Part shown: positions 37,258 through 48,119 of the stretch, in pieces
How positions within the stretch are numbered: the stretch's first letter is position 1
Layout: every line of letters begins with the position of its first letter
DNA from: Epiperipatus broadwayi
Taxonomy: Eukaryota > Onychophora > Udeonychophora > Euonychophora > Peripatidae
Direction of reading: 5' to 3'
NCBI GenBank assembly: GCA_028023455.1
Contig: JAQFVV010006238.1
Location: 3,232,572 to 3,296,571 of the forward strand
Length of the DNA: 64,000 nt
Program-made: the position numbers and the translations under genes
The notes under the pieces: generated by a model
What the model saw: only the letters and a program-made list of their open reading frames with translations
What the model was told of the DNA's origin: nothing
Database searches by the model: none

Positions 37258-37461
37258 TCCAAAAATTGGTTTAAAGAATGAAATGTTAAGCTTATAATAG
37301 ATGGCACTAGTGAAGAAGAGTACTTTTGTTATAAATTAAGGTTGGGTCCAAAAATTGGTTTAAAGAATGAAATTTGCTACTATTTGATAATTACTGATTA
37401 CTTAAGCTTATAATAGATGGCACTAGTGAAGAAAAGTACTTTTGTTGTAAATTAAGGTTGT
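37258..37461 (+). repeat. Tandem duplication of about 90-113 bp
   Basis: CCAAAAATTGGTTTAAAGAA ... CTTATAATAGATGGCACTAG ... TAAATTAAGGTTG occurs twice in a row (37,258-37,347 and 37,349-37,461). The second unit has about 25 extra bases (TTGCTACTATTTGATAATTA). Confidence 0.85.
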
Positions 37462-37612
37462 GTAGAGGTTTGAAAGATAATAGACAATTTGAGGGAAAAA
37501 ATAGATAAAAATAAGTTACATTTTTAAAACTGAAATCTTTTATAAATTATTATAGTTCTGAATATACTTATGGCTGAAAGAGTTGTAATAACAATCAAAA
37601 TAACTAAACATC

Positions 37613-39160
37613 ACATGATCTCCATTTCTTATACTAGCACATAATTGTTATTAAACAATGCAAAACTCTCCATACAGTAGTGCCACCCTGTGCCAACCAG
37701 AGTGCTCTCAGATCTAAATCTAATCACTGACGAAGGTCACAAGCCAGAAACTAATCTGGAGATATTGGATGCGTAGGCACTAGATAAGAATTTTATGCAC
37801 AAGCCTTCTGGCATCCATTCATTACTTTGGTTGGCACATGGTGGCACTACTATATGGAGATTTTTGCCTTATTTAATAACAATTATGTGCTAGTATAAGA
37901 GATGTTTATCATGATGTTTAGTGGTTTAAGACTAATCCTGCCTAATAGGATAGTGGTGGCTATGGTTGTTAAAGAGCCAAAGACACCAAAAAGCATGGGT
38001 GCTGAACTGAGTTTAGACCCATATGACTATATACGCTGTTGAGCTTAGATTGAATATATTATTGTGTTTTCAATTTCATTCCATAGTTTTGTAGTTAAAT
38101 AAAGATAAAAAGTGGTTGCTGGAGGGTTGCATTATAAGATCTAGGTGCAGTGTTCTCAGATCCAAGGCTCCTCACTGATGAAGGCCATAAACCAGAAAGT
38201 AGTTTAAGGATATTGGAAGAGTAGGCAATAGATTGGGATTTTATGCACAAGCCTTCTGGCATCCATTGATTACTCTGGTTGACACAGGGTTACACTACTG
38301 TATAGAAAGTTTTGCCTTGTTTAATAATTATGTGATAGTGATTGTGTGATGTTTAGTGGTTTAATACCAATTCTTCCTAATAGGATAGTGGTGGCTATGG
38401 TTGTTAAAGAGCCAAAGACACCAAAATGTATGGGTGCTGAACTGAGTTCAGACCCATATGACTATATAAGCTATTGAGCTTAGATTGAAAATATTGTGTT
38501 TTCAGTTTCATTCCATAGTTTTGTAGTTAAGTAAAGATAAAAAGTGGCTGCTGGAGGGTTGCATTAGATCCTAAGATCTATGTGCAGTGTTCTCAGAAAC
38601 AAGGCTCCTCACTGATGAAAGCCACAAATCAGAAAGTAGTCTGGGGATATTGGATGAGTAAGCACTAGATAGGGATTTTATGCACAAGCCTTCTGGAATT
38701 CATTGATTACTCTGGTTGGCACAGGGTGGGACTACTGTATGGAGAGTTTCACCTTGTTTAATAACAATTATGTGCTAGTATAAGAGATGGTGATCATATG
38801 ATGTTTACTGGTTTAACACCAATCCTGCCTAATAGGATAGTGGTGGCTATGGTTGTTAAAGATCCAAAGACACCATTGTGTTTTCCAATTTCATTCTCAT
38901 AGTTTTGTAGTTAAGTAGAAATAAAAAGTGGCTGCTGCAGGGTTACATTAGATCCTAAGATCTAAGTGCAGTGCTCTCAGATCCAAGACTCTTCACTGAT
39001 GAAGGTCACGAGCCAGAAACTAGTCTGGGGATATTGGATGAGTAGGCACTAGATAGGGATTTTATGCACAAGTCTTCTGGCATCCATTGATTACTCTGGT
39101 TGGCACAGGGTGAAACTAGTGTATGGAGAGTTTTGCTTTGTTTAATAACAATCAAAATAT
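37613..39160 (+). repeat. Tandem array of a roughly 430-bp repeat (family T) with one inverted end
   Basis: A partial unit (37,694-37,922) and three further units (37,923-38,345; 38,346-38,805; 38,806-39,150) share blocks such as GGATAGTGGTGGCTATGGTT, CACTGATGAAGGTCAC, ATTTTATGCACAAGCCTTCT and CACTACTGTATGGAGAG. The left end (37,613-37,693) is the reverse complement of the unit's last 80 bases. Each unit has CTGATGAAGG..A....CCAGAAAC, a hammerhead-like spacing with an imperfect stem. Partial tandem units plus an inverted truncated unit are typical of Penelope-type terminal repeats, but no RT is attached. Fragments occur at 32,174-32,237 and 42,568-42,640. Confidence 0.82.
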
Positions 39161-39920
39161 TAATCATACATTAAACGAGATTCATCATGAATTGGGCAGA
39201 ATGGCCACAGTCGCAAATAGTTTTTCATTTGGGGAAAAAACCAAAAAGGCAGAATAAAAGATTTTAAATAAATTACTTTAGTGTATGATTAATACTAAAT
39301 CAAGTTAAAAATATATTTGATTACAAATTTTGGAAATAAGCAAATTAAAAACAAAGTGAAATAGGTTTATTGTGAATGTCCATAACCCGAAATTTAAAAT
39401 CTGAAATATAGTTAAAAAAATTTGGATAGATGAAATTGTTAAATAAAGAATATTTTCAACCATCTCATGTATCAACCTGAAATGCCAGAAGGTAAAATAG
39501 TCTCAAGTATAGCACTGTACACCAAAAACTTTTTCAGCCCACATGCACCCCTGCAAAAATAGTGACAGAAAAAAACATTATCTCTCTTATTATTCAATCT
39601 TTTAATTGAGATTTTGCCTTTTTTGTATCCTTCCTTTCTTTCTGAGAAAAATTATGCATCCATTGATTACCTAATAATAAAACCTTCTAACTGAAACCTT
39701 GGTATTAAAAGCAGTTACCTTTATGATAGATTATAAGCTTAAGTGACCATTGGGAACGACATAATAATGCAGTTGTATTCAAATCTCTGGAACGATTTCT
39801 GCCTTTACTCAAGATTCAAAATTGGGAATAGTATAATTATGGATTCAGTAGCATTTTAAACTCATTCACATTAGTTCTTAATATATATATATACACACAC
39901 ATATATACATATATATATTA
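39161..39920. other. A+T-rich stretch, nothing recognised
   Basis: It contains a short TA/CA-rich run at 39,882-39,918. I see no gene. Confidence 0.45.
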
Positions 39921-39990
39921 TGGCTATAACCTTAAGACTATGCACATAGATGCGACAGTAGGGACCTCTACAAATCTTAACACATTAAAT
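39921..39990 (-). repeat. Dispersed repeat family Q, copy 2
   Basis: GGCTATAACCTTAAGACTAT ... GTAGGGACCTCTACAAATCT matches the left arm of the 45.3-kb foldback in the same orientation. Confidence 0.72.
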
Positions 39991-40759
39991 TATTGAAAGT
40001 TTAGATTAAAAATAAGGTAGAAAATTATGTAGTGGTTTAATAGTTTTAATTTCAGCCTTTCTGGGAAAATTTTGGCTGCATAAATAGGTGTTCAAATTCA
40101 ACTGAATTTAAACATAATGTTCAGGTGATAGCAGTCTGATATGTTACCCATTACATGACAAAGCTCTTAACAAACCATTATTAATTGTTTAATAGTACAT
40201 AGATATTTTTACTGCGAATATAGACAACATTGTTGGATTCTAAATGCACTGATGCTGCTTTTATTTTGGAACAAATCAGTAAGGAAGATGATACAATATA
40301 GCTAAGATGTTTTTTAATTATAATACAGTCAGAATGAAAGTAGTAACAAATGAAGAATAAAGATTCACAAATGGTGTAAACATTTATTTATATTATTTAT
40401 TTTTTAGATAGTATCATTAAAATAAATCTATAACTTCTTTTGCTATAAACAACTTTTCTGAAGACAATGATAAAATGTAACCCTATTTTCTAGATGTGGT
40501 TCAACTGAACGAATCATATAAAGTGGTCCCGACAATTAATTACAAATCGAAAATCCTTTGATCTTCAATATCTAAATAAATTCACATCAACATAAACTAT
40601 AAGAGTTTTTATTTCAAATAAAACATACTTAACAGTTTCAATATTAATACAACTATGTAAACTTTATCAATCACATGATTGTTAAAATTTACTTTATTAG
40701 TTAAATGAATTTTTCCCACAGTACAGTCTTTTTCATACCTGTACTTTTATATGTAATAT
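39991..40759. other. A+T-rich stretch, nothing recognised
   Basis: Part of the first large intron of the three-exon gene; no separate feature is seen. Confidence 0.45.
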
Positions 40760-40765
40760 ATAGGG

Positions 40766-40931
40766 GGTTTGAACATGACCCTCAACCCTCCATGCTATTT
40801 CATACCACTGATACTTTTGATTACATACATGTCAAAATTAATTATCTTTTCGACATGTGTGTGATCAAGTGTATCAGCAGTATGAGAGAGCTTGGAGGGT
40901 TGAGGGTTATGTGAAAGTCTGAGTTCAAACC
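40766..40931. repeat. Foldback pair of a SINE-like sequence
   Basis: The left arm starts GGTTTGAACATGACCCTCAA and the right arm ends with its complement, TTGAGGGTTATGTG ... GAGTTCAAACC. Arms of about 70-78 bp flank a loop near 40,845. GAGTTCAAACC matches a Pol III B box, and ATACATGTC/GACATGTGTG in the middle recalls the CACATGTGTGG of the repeats at 33.4 and 33.9 kb. Confidence 0.75.
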
Positions 40932-41486
40932 ACCTATTTATTAGTTGTATTAAATGTCTGACTATTCCATAGGTGTTGTTTGAAACAATGACTCTTAGTT
41001 TTTGATGCAATATTTATGTCTTATAAAAAGTTGTAACTGTTTTAATAATATCATTGCATATTTATTCATTGGAATACATAATACTTAAGAAAATTGAAAA
41101 TAAAAGAAAGAAGAGAACAGCCAATATGAAAATTAACAAGACTAGTCATTATATTGGTGAAAATGTCATTGAAAAGCCTGAAGACTTTCAAAGGAAATAT
41201 TAGACTGCTCTGAAGAAATTATACGTATATAACATCACATTAATTTGATTTGACTTACTCTGCATTTTATAACAATTGACACTAGTGACATCTTTCTTTT
41301 CCAGAAACTACAATATAAGCAATGAATAAACTAGACATTACTTTCTCTTAAAGTTGAAAGAGAGGTGTGCTACTGATAATAATATTGTTGTCCCTGATAT
41401 AATAAATATGTTCTTATATATCTATATTATTTAACATTTACTATGCAAACACACATAAAATATCAAGTTTTTTGTGTATTTTATAG
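40932..41486. other. Intron sequence, nothing recognised
   Basis: A+T-rich with no further repeat identified; it leads to the acceptor TATTTTATAG at 41,477-41,486. Confidence 0.45.
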
Positions 41487-41553
41487 TGTAATTTGTGAAG
41501 TTGAATCTTCAGGTAAAGGCTCACATGATGTCAGATTTAAACTGATAGATTTG
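41487..41553 (+). CDS. Host gene exon 2 of 3 visible
   Basis: The acceptor is GTGTATTTTATAG and the donor is TTG|GTAAGC, both good. After one base that completes a Cys codon from the exon at 35,111, the 66 bases encode VICEVESSGKGSHDVRFKLI and DL, ending in phase 0. The exon at 44,417 starts in phase 0. Neighbouring intron sequence is rich in stops. It is a short, polar, probably linker or coiled-coil part. Confidence 0.75.
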
Positions 41554-41914
41554 GTAAGCATTTACATTTGATTTCAATTCAAAATATAAAGTAAATAGAT
41601 ATAGTAAATGTTTTGGCATTACCTTAGTTGTATCTAATTATTTATTATCCAAAAAAAATTATTTTCCAGCATAACAAAAAAGGAAAATAAAAACAAAGAA
41701 ATAAATTGAATTGTTGTGTATGTAGTTGAAGGGTGAAAATATGATTGCTTAAAACACCCAATCTCATCATCACAGATAGTTGAGAGAGATAACCAATGGT
41801 ATGTGAAGATCAGGACAATAAAGCATTATACTAATCAATGTGACAGGATAGTAAAATAAAAGAAACTAGAGAATAAGAGAATATTAGTGTTTAATTTAAT
41901 ATAAACATGGCTGA

Positions 41915-42103
41915 TTGTATTTATATATTGGACTATTTCCATCATCTAGTGTTGAGTATTAAATGTTCTTAGAAACATTTAACTTTATTTAAGTTTTCAA
42001 AGTGCATTCAACTGTTAGTAACAGACATAGGTTAATTATTTTTTTTTAAAAGACATTCAATACTCAATACTAAATGATGGAAATAGTCCAATATATAAAT
42101 ACA
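41915..42103. repeat. MITE-like element, inverted repeats of about 50 bp
   Basis: Left: TTTATATATTGGACTATTTC then CATCATCTAGTGTTGAGTAT. Right: its reverse complement ATACTCAATACTAAATGATG then GAAATAGTCCAATATATAAA. The spacer of about 90 bp is non-coding. A single arm occurs in the hAT fossil at 31,676-31,726. Confidence 0.8.
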
Positions 42104-43785
42104 ACTAAAACACCATCATCACAAGCCTTCAGGAAACACATGGCTGATGCCTAAAATTTTGTGAAGTCAAAAATGTTTTATATAAGAATGCTTCATGACA
42201 TTCTAAAAATAAGATGGCAAATACGTTTGTACAGGTTTCTGGATGAGATCCTATTGAATCTAACGCTGTAAAATCACACTTTTATTAAATTAGAAATATG
42301 AAGCAAATGAATAACATATGTGAAAGTGTTTTATAGTAAAATTATGGTTTTTATGATTAGAGGCACATCTCATTTTCATTATAAATATTATTTCAAAGGC
42401 ATTCTATAAAAGTATAATATTTATTCCTTTCATTGGGAAGGTATGACTGATAGACCAATGGCATATTTGTGTTTGTTGTGATCCATTCCTGTTTATCCTT
42501 TGAAAAAATAAACTTGTTATTCAGATTCACTGAACAAGAAATGATTTTCACTGGATTTTTTTTTTTGCACAAATCTTTTTGTATTCATTGATTATCAAAT
42601 CTTGCACTAGGTAGAGCTACTGTATGAAGAGTTATCTACTGCTAAAAGTAAACATCAGTACTGAAGAAGTTATTGCCTGAGATGTCTAACAAATAGTTTC
42701 AGATCTATATATTTATATATGAACTTATTTGGGTTTCATGTATTGCTTTCATTGTCATTACAGAATTCATTTTTAATGTTATATTTATTGACTTTTTTTA
42801 TTATCTTTTATTTATTTATTTTATAATGTCACTACTTGATTATGAACGGTTATTAATAATAATGATGGTAAAAATATATATAATCAAATAACTTTATTAT
42901 TCAGGATTTCATAAAAAATATATTAATCATTTTTATTAGTCCTTCATTAGATTAGAGAGTATCCATTTAATGAATAACATTTCTGTAATGTAATTTTCAC
43001 TATACCACTCTCACGCAATTTAGGAGATGTTTTCTAACCACTTTTAATGCATGTGGAGAAATGTAGTCATAAATATATGACCAAAAACATGTCTCACAAT
43101 GAAGAGACTGAGTTTTTTTTACTTTTAACATAAACATATAAACAAAGATGTACCTCTGGTCATATGTTTATGCTTGCATTCCTCTACAAGGTATTAAAAG
43201 CCAATAAAAACTAGTCCCTACCTTTCATAAAAGTGGTGTAGTAAAAATTATATTATTCTTAAGAAGTTTGATTGCCACACATAATACATGGACTTTAAAC
43301 TCTAGTGTCTGTCATTCTATTACTGAACCATATCACACAGGATAATGATATCATCTTCTTCAACAGTTATCAAGACTTCAGAATGAAAGTCAAGTTTAAT
43401 CCAATTTATAACTTTTCATCACAATACTTAGGAAGCTTCCCTATTTCATTTATCCATCTCAAATCTAGTCTTTCTCTAGATGTTTGAAGCTCTTGGGCTT
43501 CAATTTAAAACTTCAAAGGTAATGATAATAATAAAGAAAATGTTAGTGATATATATCAGCAAAATAAGTTAAGAAGATGGTAATTGTTGTTCATCTTTTA
43601 TTCAATTATATTGTAATCTGATTTCATATTACATTCTCTTAATTTGAAACAAATTCATATGCAATCAAGAGATGGCAATTTTACTACTAATTCTCTGAAT
43701 AACAATCAGTTATTTAACTTCCTGCTAACATATTCCATTACATTGCAGAATTTGTTGGATAGGGTACCCTGATAGTTTGGTGGAA
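42104..43785. other. Intron sequence with one family T fragment (42,568-42,640)
   Basis: CACAAATCTTTTTGTATTCA ... GAGCTACTGTATGAAGAGTT (42,568-42,640) is a diverged piece of the 37.6-39.2-kb repeat. The rest is A+T-rich and unassigned. Confidence 0.5.
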
Positions 43786-43789
43786 TGGT

Positions 43790-44275
43790 AGAATTGTCAG
43801 GCCTTAAAATGTAAGGTATTCAGGTCAATTCCAGTTCTGGCATTCAAACTTCTTAAGAACTCCAGAATAGATCAATTCCAGTTCTGGCATTCAAACTTCT
43901 TATGAACTTCAGAATTGTCAGATTTTAGAATGTAATGTCTTCGGATTGATTTCAGTTCTAGCATTCAAACTTCTTATGAGTTCCAGAAGTGTCAGACTTT
44001 AGAATGTAATGTTCTTAGATCAATTTCTGTTCTGGAATTCAAACTTCTTATGAATTCCAGAATTGTCAATCTTTAGAATGTAATGTTTTTAGATCGATTC
44101 CAATTCTGGCATTCAAACTTCTTATTAACTTCAAAATTGTCAGACTCTAGAATGTAATGTTTTTAGATTGATTCCAGTTCTGGCATTCAAACTTCTTATG
44201 AACTCCAGAATTAGAATGTAATATCTTCGGATCGATTCCAGTCCTGGCATTCAAACTTCTTATGAGCTCCAGAAC
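43790..44275 (+). repeat. 74-bp minisatellite, about seven units
   Basis: The block GGCATTCAAACTTCTTATGA recurs with start spacings of 47, 74, 74, 74, 74 and 64 bases. A unit runs GTCAGACTTTAGAATGTAAT, then GTTTTTAGATCGATTCCAG, then the block and ACTCCAGAATT. The first unit is preceded by GGTGGAATGGTAGAATTG, which looks like a tRNA A box, and GATCGATTCC looks like a B box, so a tRNA-like unit may have been amplified. Confidence 0.88.
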
Positions 44276-44416
44276 AACAAAACTATTTGATTATATACTT
44301 TTTTGTTTTTATTGGAAGGAGTAAAAAAATACATAGGGAACTATATTCATATTATCTTAATTATTATAATGTTATTATATTGCATTGCCAATAAAAAATA
44401 TATTTATTTGTTTTAG

Positions 44417-44593
44417 GAAGAACAACTGTATCATTTTAAACAAGAATTAAAAGTAATGAAGAAACAGAATGCTACTTTTCACAAGTTTTTTGCCAGTTCC
44501 ATAGCAATAACAACAATAGTGTTAATATATTTGGTATTTTTCTTGAACAAAACTGGTGGGGATACTCTGTACAGTTCGATTCCATCTCTCTGA
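44417..44593 (+). CDS. Host gene terminal exon: coiled coil, membrane anchor and stop
   Basis: The acceptor is TTATTTGTTTTAG. The 177 bases encode 58 residues and TGA. Residues 1-18 (EEQLYHFKQELKVMKKQN) form a charged heptad-like helix. About residues 24-43 (FFASSIAITTIVLIYLVFFL) are a clear transmembrane segment. A short tail (NKTGGDTLYSSIPSL) follows. AATAAA lies 37 bases after the stop. The protein would therefore be a tail-anchored or single-pass membrane protein with its N-terminal body in the cytosol. It joins the exons at 35,111 and 41,487 in phase. I do not recognise the gene. Confidence 0.8.
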   Translation, partial: EEQLYHFKQELKVMKKQNATFHKFFASSIAITTIVLIYLVFFLNKTGGDTLYSSIPSL

Positions 44594-44629
44594 AAAAAAC
44601 ATTTATTAGCTAGTAGTTGTCAAATTTTA

Positions 44630-44635
44630 AATAAA
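44630..44635 (+). terminator. Polyadenylation signal AATAAA of the three-exon gene
   Basis: This is the first AATAAA after the TGA at 44,591-44,593, giving a very short 3' UTR. In such A+T-rich DNA chance matches are common, so its use is inferred from position. Confidence 0.55.
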
Positions 44636-44814
44636 AATTATATACCACGTGATATAAAATTGTGAATAAACTCAACTCCTATGAAATTGTAAACCTTATA
44701 GCATTTATAAGATTTAAAAATCTCTCTGAGAAAAGACATATCAGTTATTTTCACGTGCATGACTATGCTAAAATCGTAATTAAATCAATGACATTAAAAA
44801 ACAAAACACTGTTT

Positions 44815-45305
44815 ATATATATGTAAAATAAATAAAAATATCCGTTAATTAAAAATAATATTGTAATTATAATTGAAATAATATTTTTAAACGGTTTATA
44901 AACAATTCAAACAATCTTTAAATCCGCAGAAGTACTTTCAGTTACTTTCAAACCTGCCTCAACTGCTATTAAATTCAAAAACTAAAAGCGGAAGCAAACG
45001 TCATCAATTCAAATTCCACGAATCTCGTATTTTAATGTTAGAAGCTTGTCGATTTATCAAATGTGTTTTATTCCTGGTTATAAAAATTGCCTCTTTAATT
45101 TTTCTTTTACTATGGTTTCTCTCTTCATGAAGAATTTTCACATTTTCAAAATTAAATTTAAATTTATGTTTACATGTTTTTTCATGATCAAAGAAAACTG
45201 AAGAAGATATTAAATCACCATTATTTTTATTTTTTACACGCTTATATAACAATTCGTGTTCCTTCAATCTTTTCTCAATGTTGCACCTAGATTCACCTAT
45301 ATATG
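44815..45305 (-). pseudogene. Penelope-like element fragment, GIY-YIG end and 3' UTR (family P2, copy 1)
   Basis: Read on the - strand, YIGESRCNIEKRLKEHELLY begins near 45,300; SSSVFFDHEKTCKHKFKF and EERNHSKRKIKEAIF follow; the frame stops at 45,004 after DSWNLN. About 190 bases of 3' UTR end at ATATATATG near 44,815. It has the conserved end of a PLE GIY-YIG endonuclease without the catalytic start or the RT. It matches 47,612-47,997 at high identity and P3 more distantly. Confidence 0.78.
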
Positions 45306-45330
45306 ATATATATATATTTTACAAAAACAA

Positions 45331-45830
45331 AAGTTATAACCTTAAGACTATGTGCCTAAAATGCGCCTCTAGGGACTTCTACAAATCTAAACACAAGATT
45401 AACGACTTTAAAAGACAAGAGTGGCCACTCTTATCTTAGAACTAATTTTTAAATACAGTATATAGATGAATAAAGCATTTTGATTAGAGAGCGTGAAGCT
45501 ATTATCTACTTCATTGATTAAGTCCACAATTTCTATAATAAGCTAACATACGCGAAATTATTTACCTAATGAGTATGCGCTTTACAAAATATTAATTACA
45601 ACTTTACATTGTTTTAAAAGATTTCTAATTATAAGAACTTCATACTGACTTGTAAATCGAAAGATTTCACTTATATTAGTTTGTATAGAAATTGTGGACT
45701 TAATCAGTGAAATAGTTAATAGCTTCACGCTCTGAAATCAAAATGCTTTAGATTCACCTAATCTTGTGTTTAGACTTCTAGAGGTCCCTACTATCACATT
45801 TTAGGTGCATAGTCTTAAGGTTGTAGCCTT
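45331..45830. repeat. Foldback of about 500 bp built from family Q
   Basis: The left arm begins AGTTATAACCTTAAGACTAT, the right arm ends ATAGTCTTAAGGTTGTAGCC. A second inner block also pairs (GAGAGCGTGAAGCTATTATC ... GATTAAGTCCACAATTTCTA against TAGAAATTGTGGACTTAATC ... ATAGCTTCACGCTCTGAAAT). TATGCGCTTTACAAAATATTA (45,576) and TATGCGCTTTACAAATTATTA (45,853) form a direct repeat, so the right side repeats what lies just inside the left arm. Confidence 0.8.
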
Positions 45831-45885
45831 AATATACATTACTTACATAATGGATATGCGCTTTACAAATTATTAATTAAAAACA

Positions 45886-47604
45886 AAAGTTGTTATTCTT
45901 AGTTTTTTTTAAATAGACAAACATATATAGACACTATAAATTAATGCAATAAAAATTAACATATTTTCAATTGCTTGGGAGGTCATGTGAAGCTCAAGTA
46001 TCAAAGTCACAATTGACAGAGCCAAGATTTTTTTAAAACCCTTCTCAGATGGGGATCCAATGAGGGATCTTCATGTATTTGCAACTTTAACACTATACAG
46101 AGCAGCTATTATTTTATCCATTCATACTCATTCATTATACATCCATTGAAAGTTAAGATGGAAGTTCCATAAGGCCTTTGCTATAGTATTATCACTACTT
46201 AAATATAAAATGATACATTTACTTATTTGGCATATTAAATGTTTATTTCAGCTTAGGCATATTTGAATAACTTGGCACTGCATACCCTACAGTATGTTAT
46301 TTCCATTGACCATTTACCCAAATGGATTTGTGATCACGCTGATAGGAACATTTGTATATGCAAAGATAAAAATTACATTTTACATTTCTTTTAATTTTTC
46401 AACCACCAATATCAGTTATTGATCAAAAATTATGTGCTACAAACTATTTCAATTAATTTTATTCCAGATCACCAACATTCCTTTAAAAACTTATTCCAAT
46501 TTTCCGAGTCAATTTCTACTTTTATTATTATTATTGATTTCCTTCAGCATTTCTTACATTTACTCTACCTCAGAGAACAAGCTTGATTATAATCTAATTC
46601 TTTCTATTCATAGTTTTCTCAATAAATAACCTTATTTGATTCATGTTTATAAATAAATCATTCATTTAAATTCTTTTATTTATTTAGTCAACTTATTTTC
46701 CATTTTCATCTAAAAACTCACCAAGAATTTCTAAATTTCTTTTTATTTTATTCACTCAAGTTTTTGCATCATAACAAGATGCATAAATAAATGTGAAAAG
46801 ATGTCAGACTTATTCATCATGCATCATGCATTTTTACCATGGCTGCCCTATTACACCCAAAAAAATTAACAAATTGATATACATGCATTTTAACTTTCTT
46901 TGTCAACTCCCTTGCAGTAGTGCCAACAATCGGATGCAAATATGGTAGCTCTCCGACATATTTATACTGTGATGGTGACTGAATTAGTATCAGAGTGTGA
47001 GTATTTAGTGCATTAAGATTGAATCAAACATATCTCCACATTTATTTACATCTAATTTAAAGTGTGTTATTTATTACACAATGTGATCTATAACACCTTT
47101 TGTAATGAAGAATGAAATTATACAAATGTGTTTTAAATATTAAACAGATATGGTTAACAGAAAGTAAACTTGTTTAGATTCAAAATGCTATTTTACAAAA
47201 ATTCAATATCTTCCCACTTTTATATAATATAAAACTGTTTGTTCTCTTGTGGAATATCTTTAAATTTTCTTTTTAATTTGCATTCATTATGATTAAAGCT
47301 ATGACGTGGTATATTGCAGAATGAGATATTTTTATTCTTTTTACTGATATGGGATTAAAGCAAAAAACATTTTAAAATGAGATATCAGGAAAAAAAATTA
47401 TACAAATCACATATGCTTTGATGCAAATCAATCAGTTTAGAATTAGAAATGTCACTATATATACTGTATATTGTCATGGTATACATATATGCCGTTAAAT
47501 CACTTTCAAATAAAAGTGTAAAAGATCTATAAATAAAATCATCAAATAGAAAAATATATAAAAAAGAAAAAACCAAAAAATTAATAAATTTTTTTATTTA
47601 AATT
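45886..47604. other. A+T-rich stretch, nothing recognised
   Basis: Open frames of 60-65 codons are hydrophobic low-complexity reads without start or splice context. I assign nothing. Confidence 0.45.
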
Positions 47605-47997
47605 TATATATATATATGTAAAATAAATAAAATATCCGTTAATTAAAAACAATATTGTAACTATAATTGAAATAATATTTTTAACGGTTTAAAAACAATT
47701 ACAAACAATCCTTAAAATCCGCAGAAGTACTTTCGGTTACTTTATAACCTGCCTCAACTGCCATTTAATTCAAAAACCAAAAGCTGAAGCAAACGTCATC
47801 AATTCAAATTCACGAATCTCGTATTTTAATGTTAGAAGCTTGTCGATTTATTAAATGCGTTTTATTCCTGTTTATAAAAATTGCCTCTTTAATTTTTCTT
47901 TTACTATGGTTTCTCTCTTCATGAAAAATTTTCACATTTTCAAAATTAAATTTAAATTTATATTTACATGTTTTTTCATGATCAAAGAAAACTTGAG
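47605..47997 (-). pseudogene. Penelope-like element fragment (family P2, copy 2)
   Basis: It starts with the same ATATATATG 3' end and UTR as 44,815 and covers the coding end (ERNHSKRKIKEAIF and RQASNIKIR). It is cut at about 47,997 inside FFDHEKT, where an inverted piece of its own 3' UTR follows. Confidence 0.78.
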
Positions 47998-48065
47998 GAT
48001 TTTAACGATTGTTTGCAATTGTTTTTAAACTGTTAAAAATATTATTTCAATTATAGTTATATATA
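47998..48065 (+). repeat. Inverted 3' UTR piece joined head to head to P2 copy 2
   Basis: GGATTTTAACGATTGTTTGC ... AATATTATTTCAATTATAG is the reverse complement of 47,650-47,722. The junction has no spacer. It is a strongly 5'-truncated second copy in opposite orientation, the same architecture as the large P1 pair. Confidence 0.8.
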
Positions 48066-48119
48066 TATTCTTAATAATGGTCAAACATAAATTTGTTCAT
48101 AATGTTGTTTTCAATAATT

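Noticed and set aside
43790-44275. CRISPR array
   Set aside because: The 74-bp units are contiguous with no unique spacers, and the context is eukaryotic.
46432-46629. 65-codon hydrophobic frame with a Leu-rich core as a membrane-protein gene
   Set aside because: T-rich sequence gives Leu/Phe/Ile/Ser runs by chance; there is no upstream support or known family.
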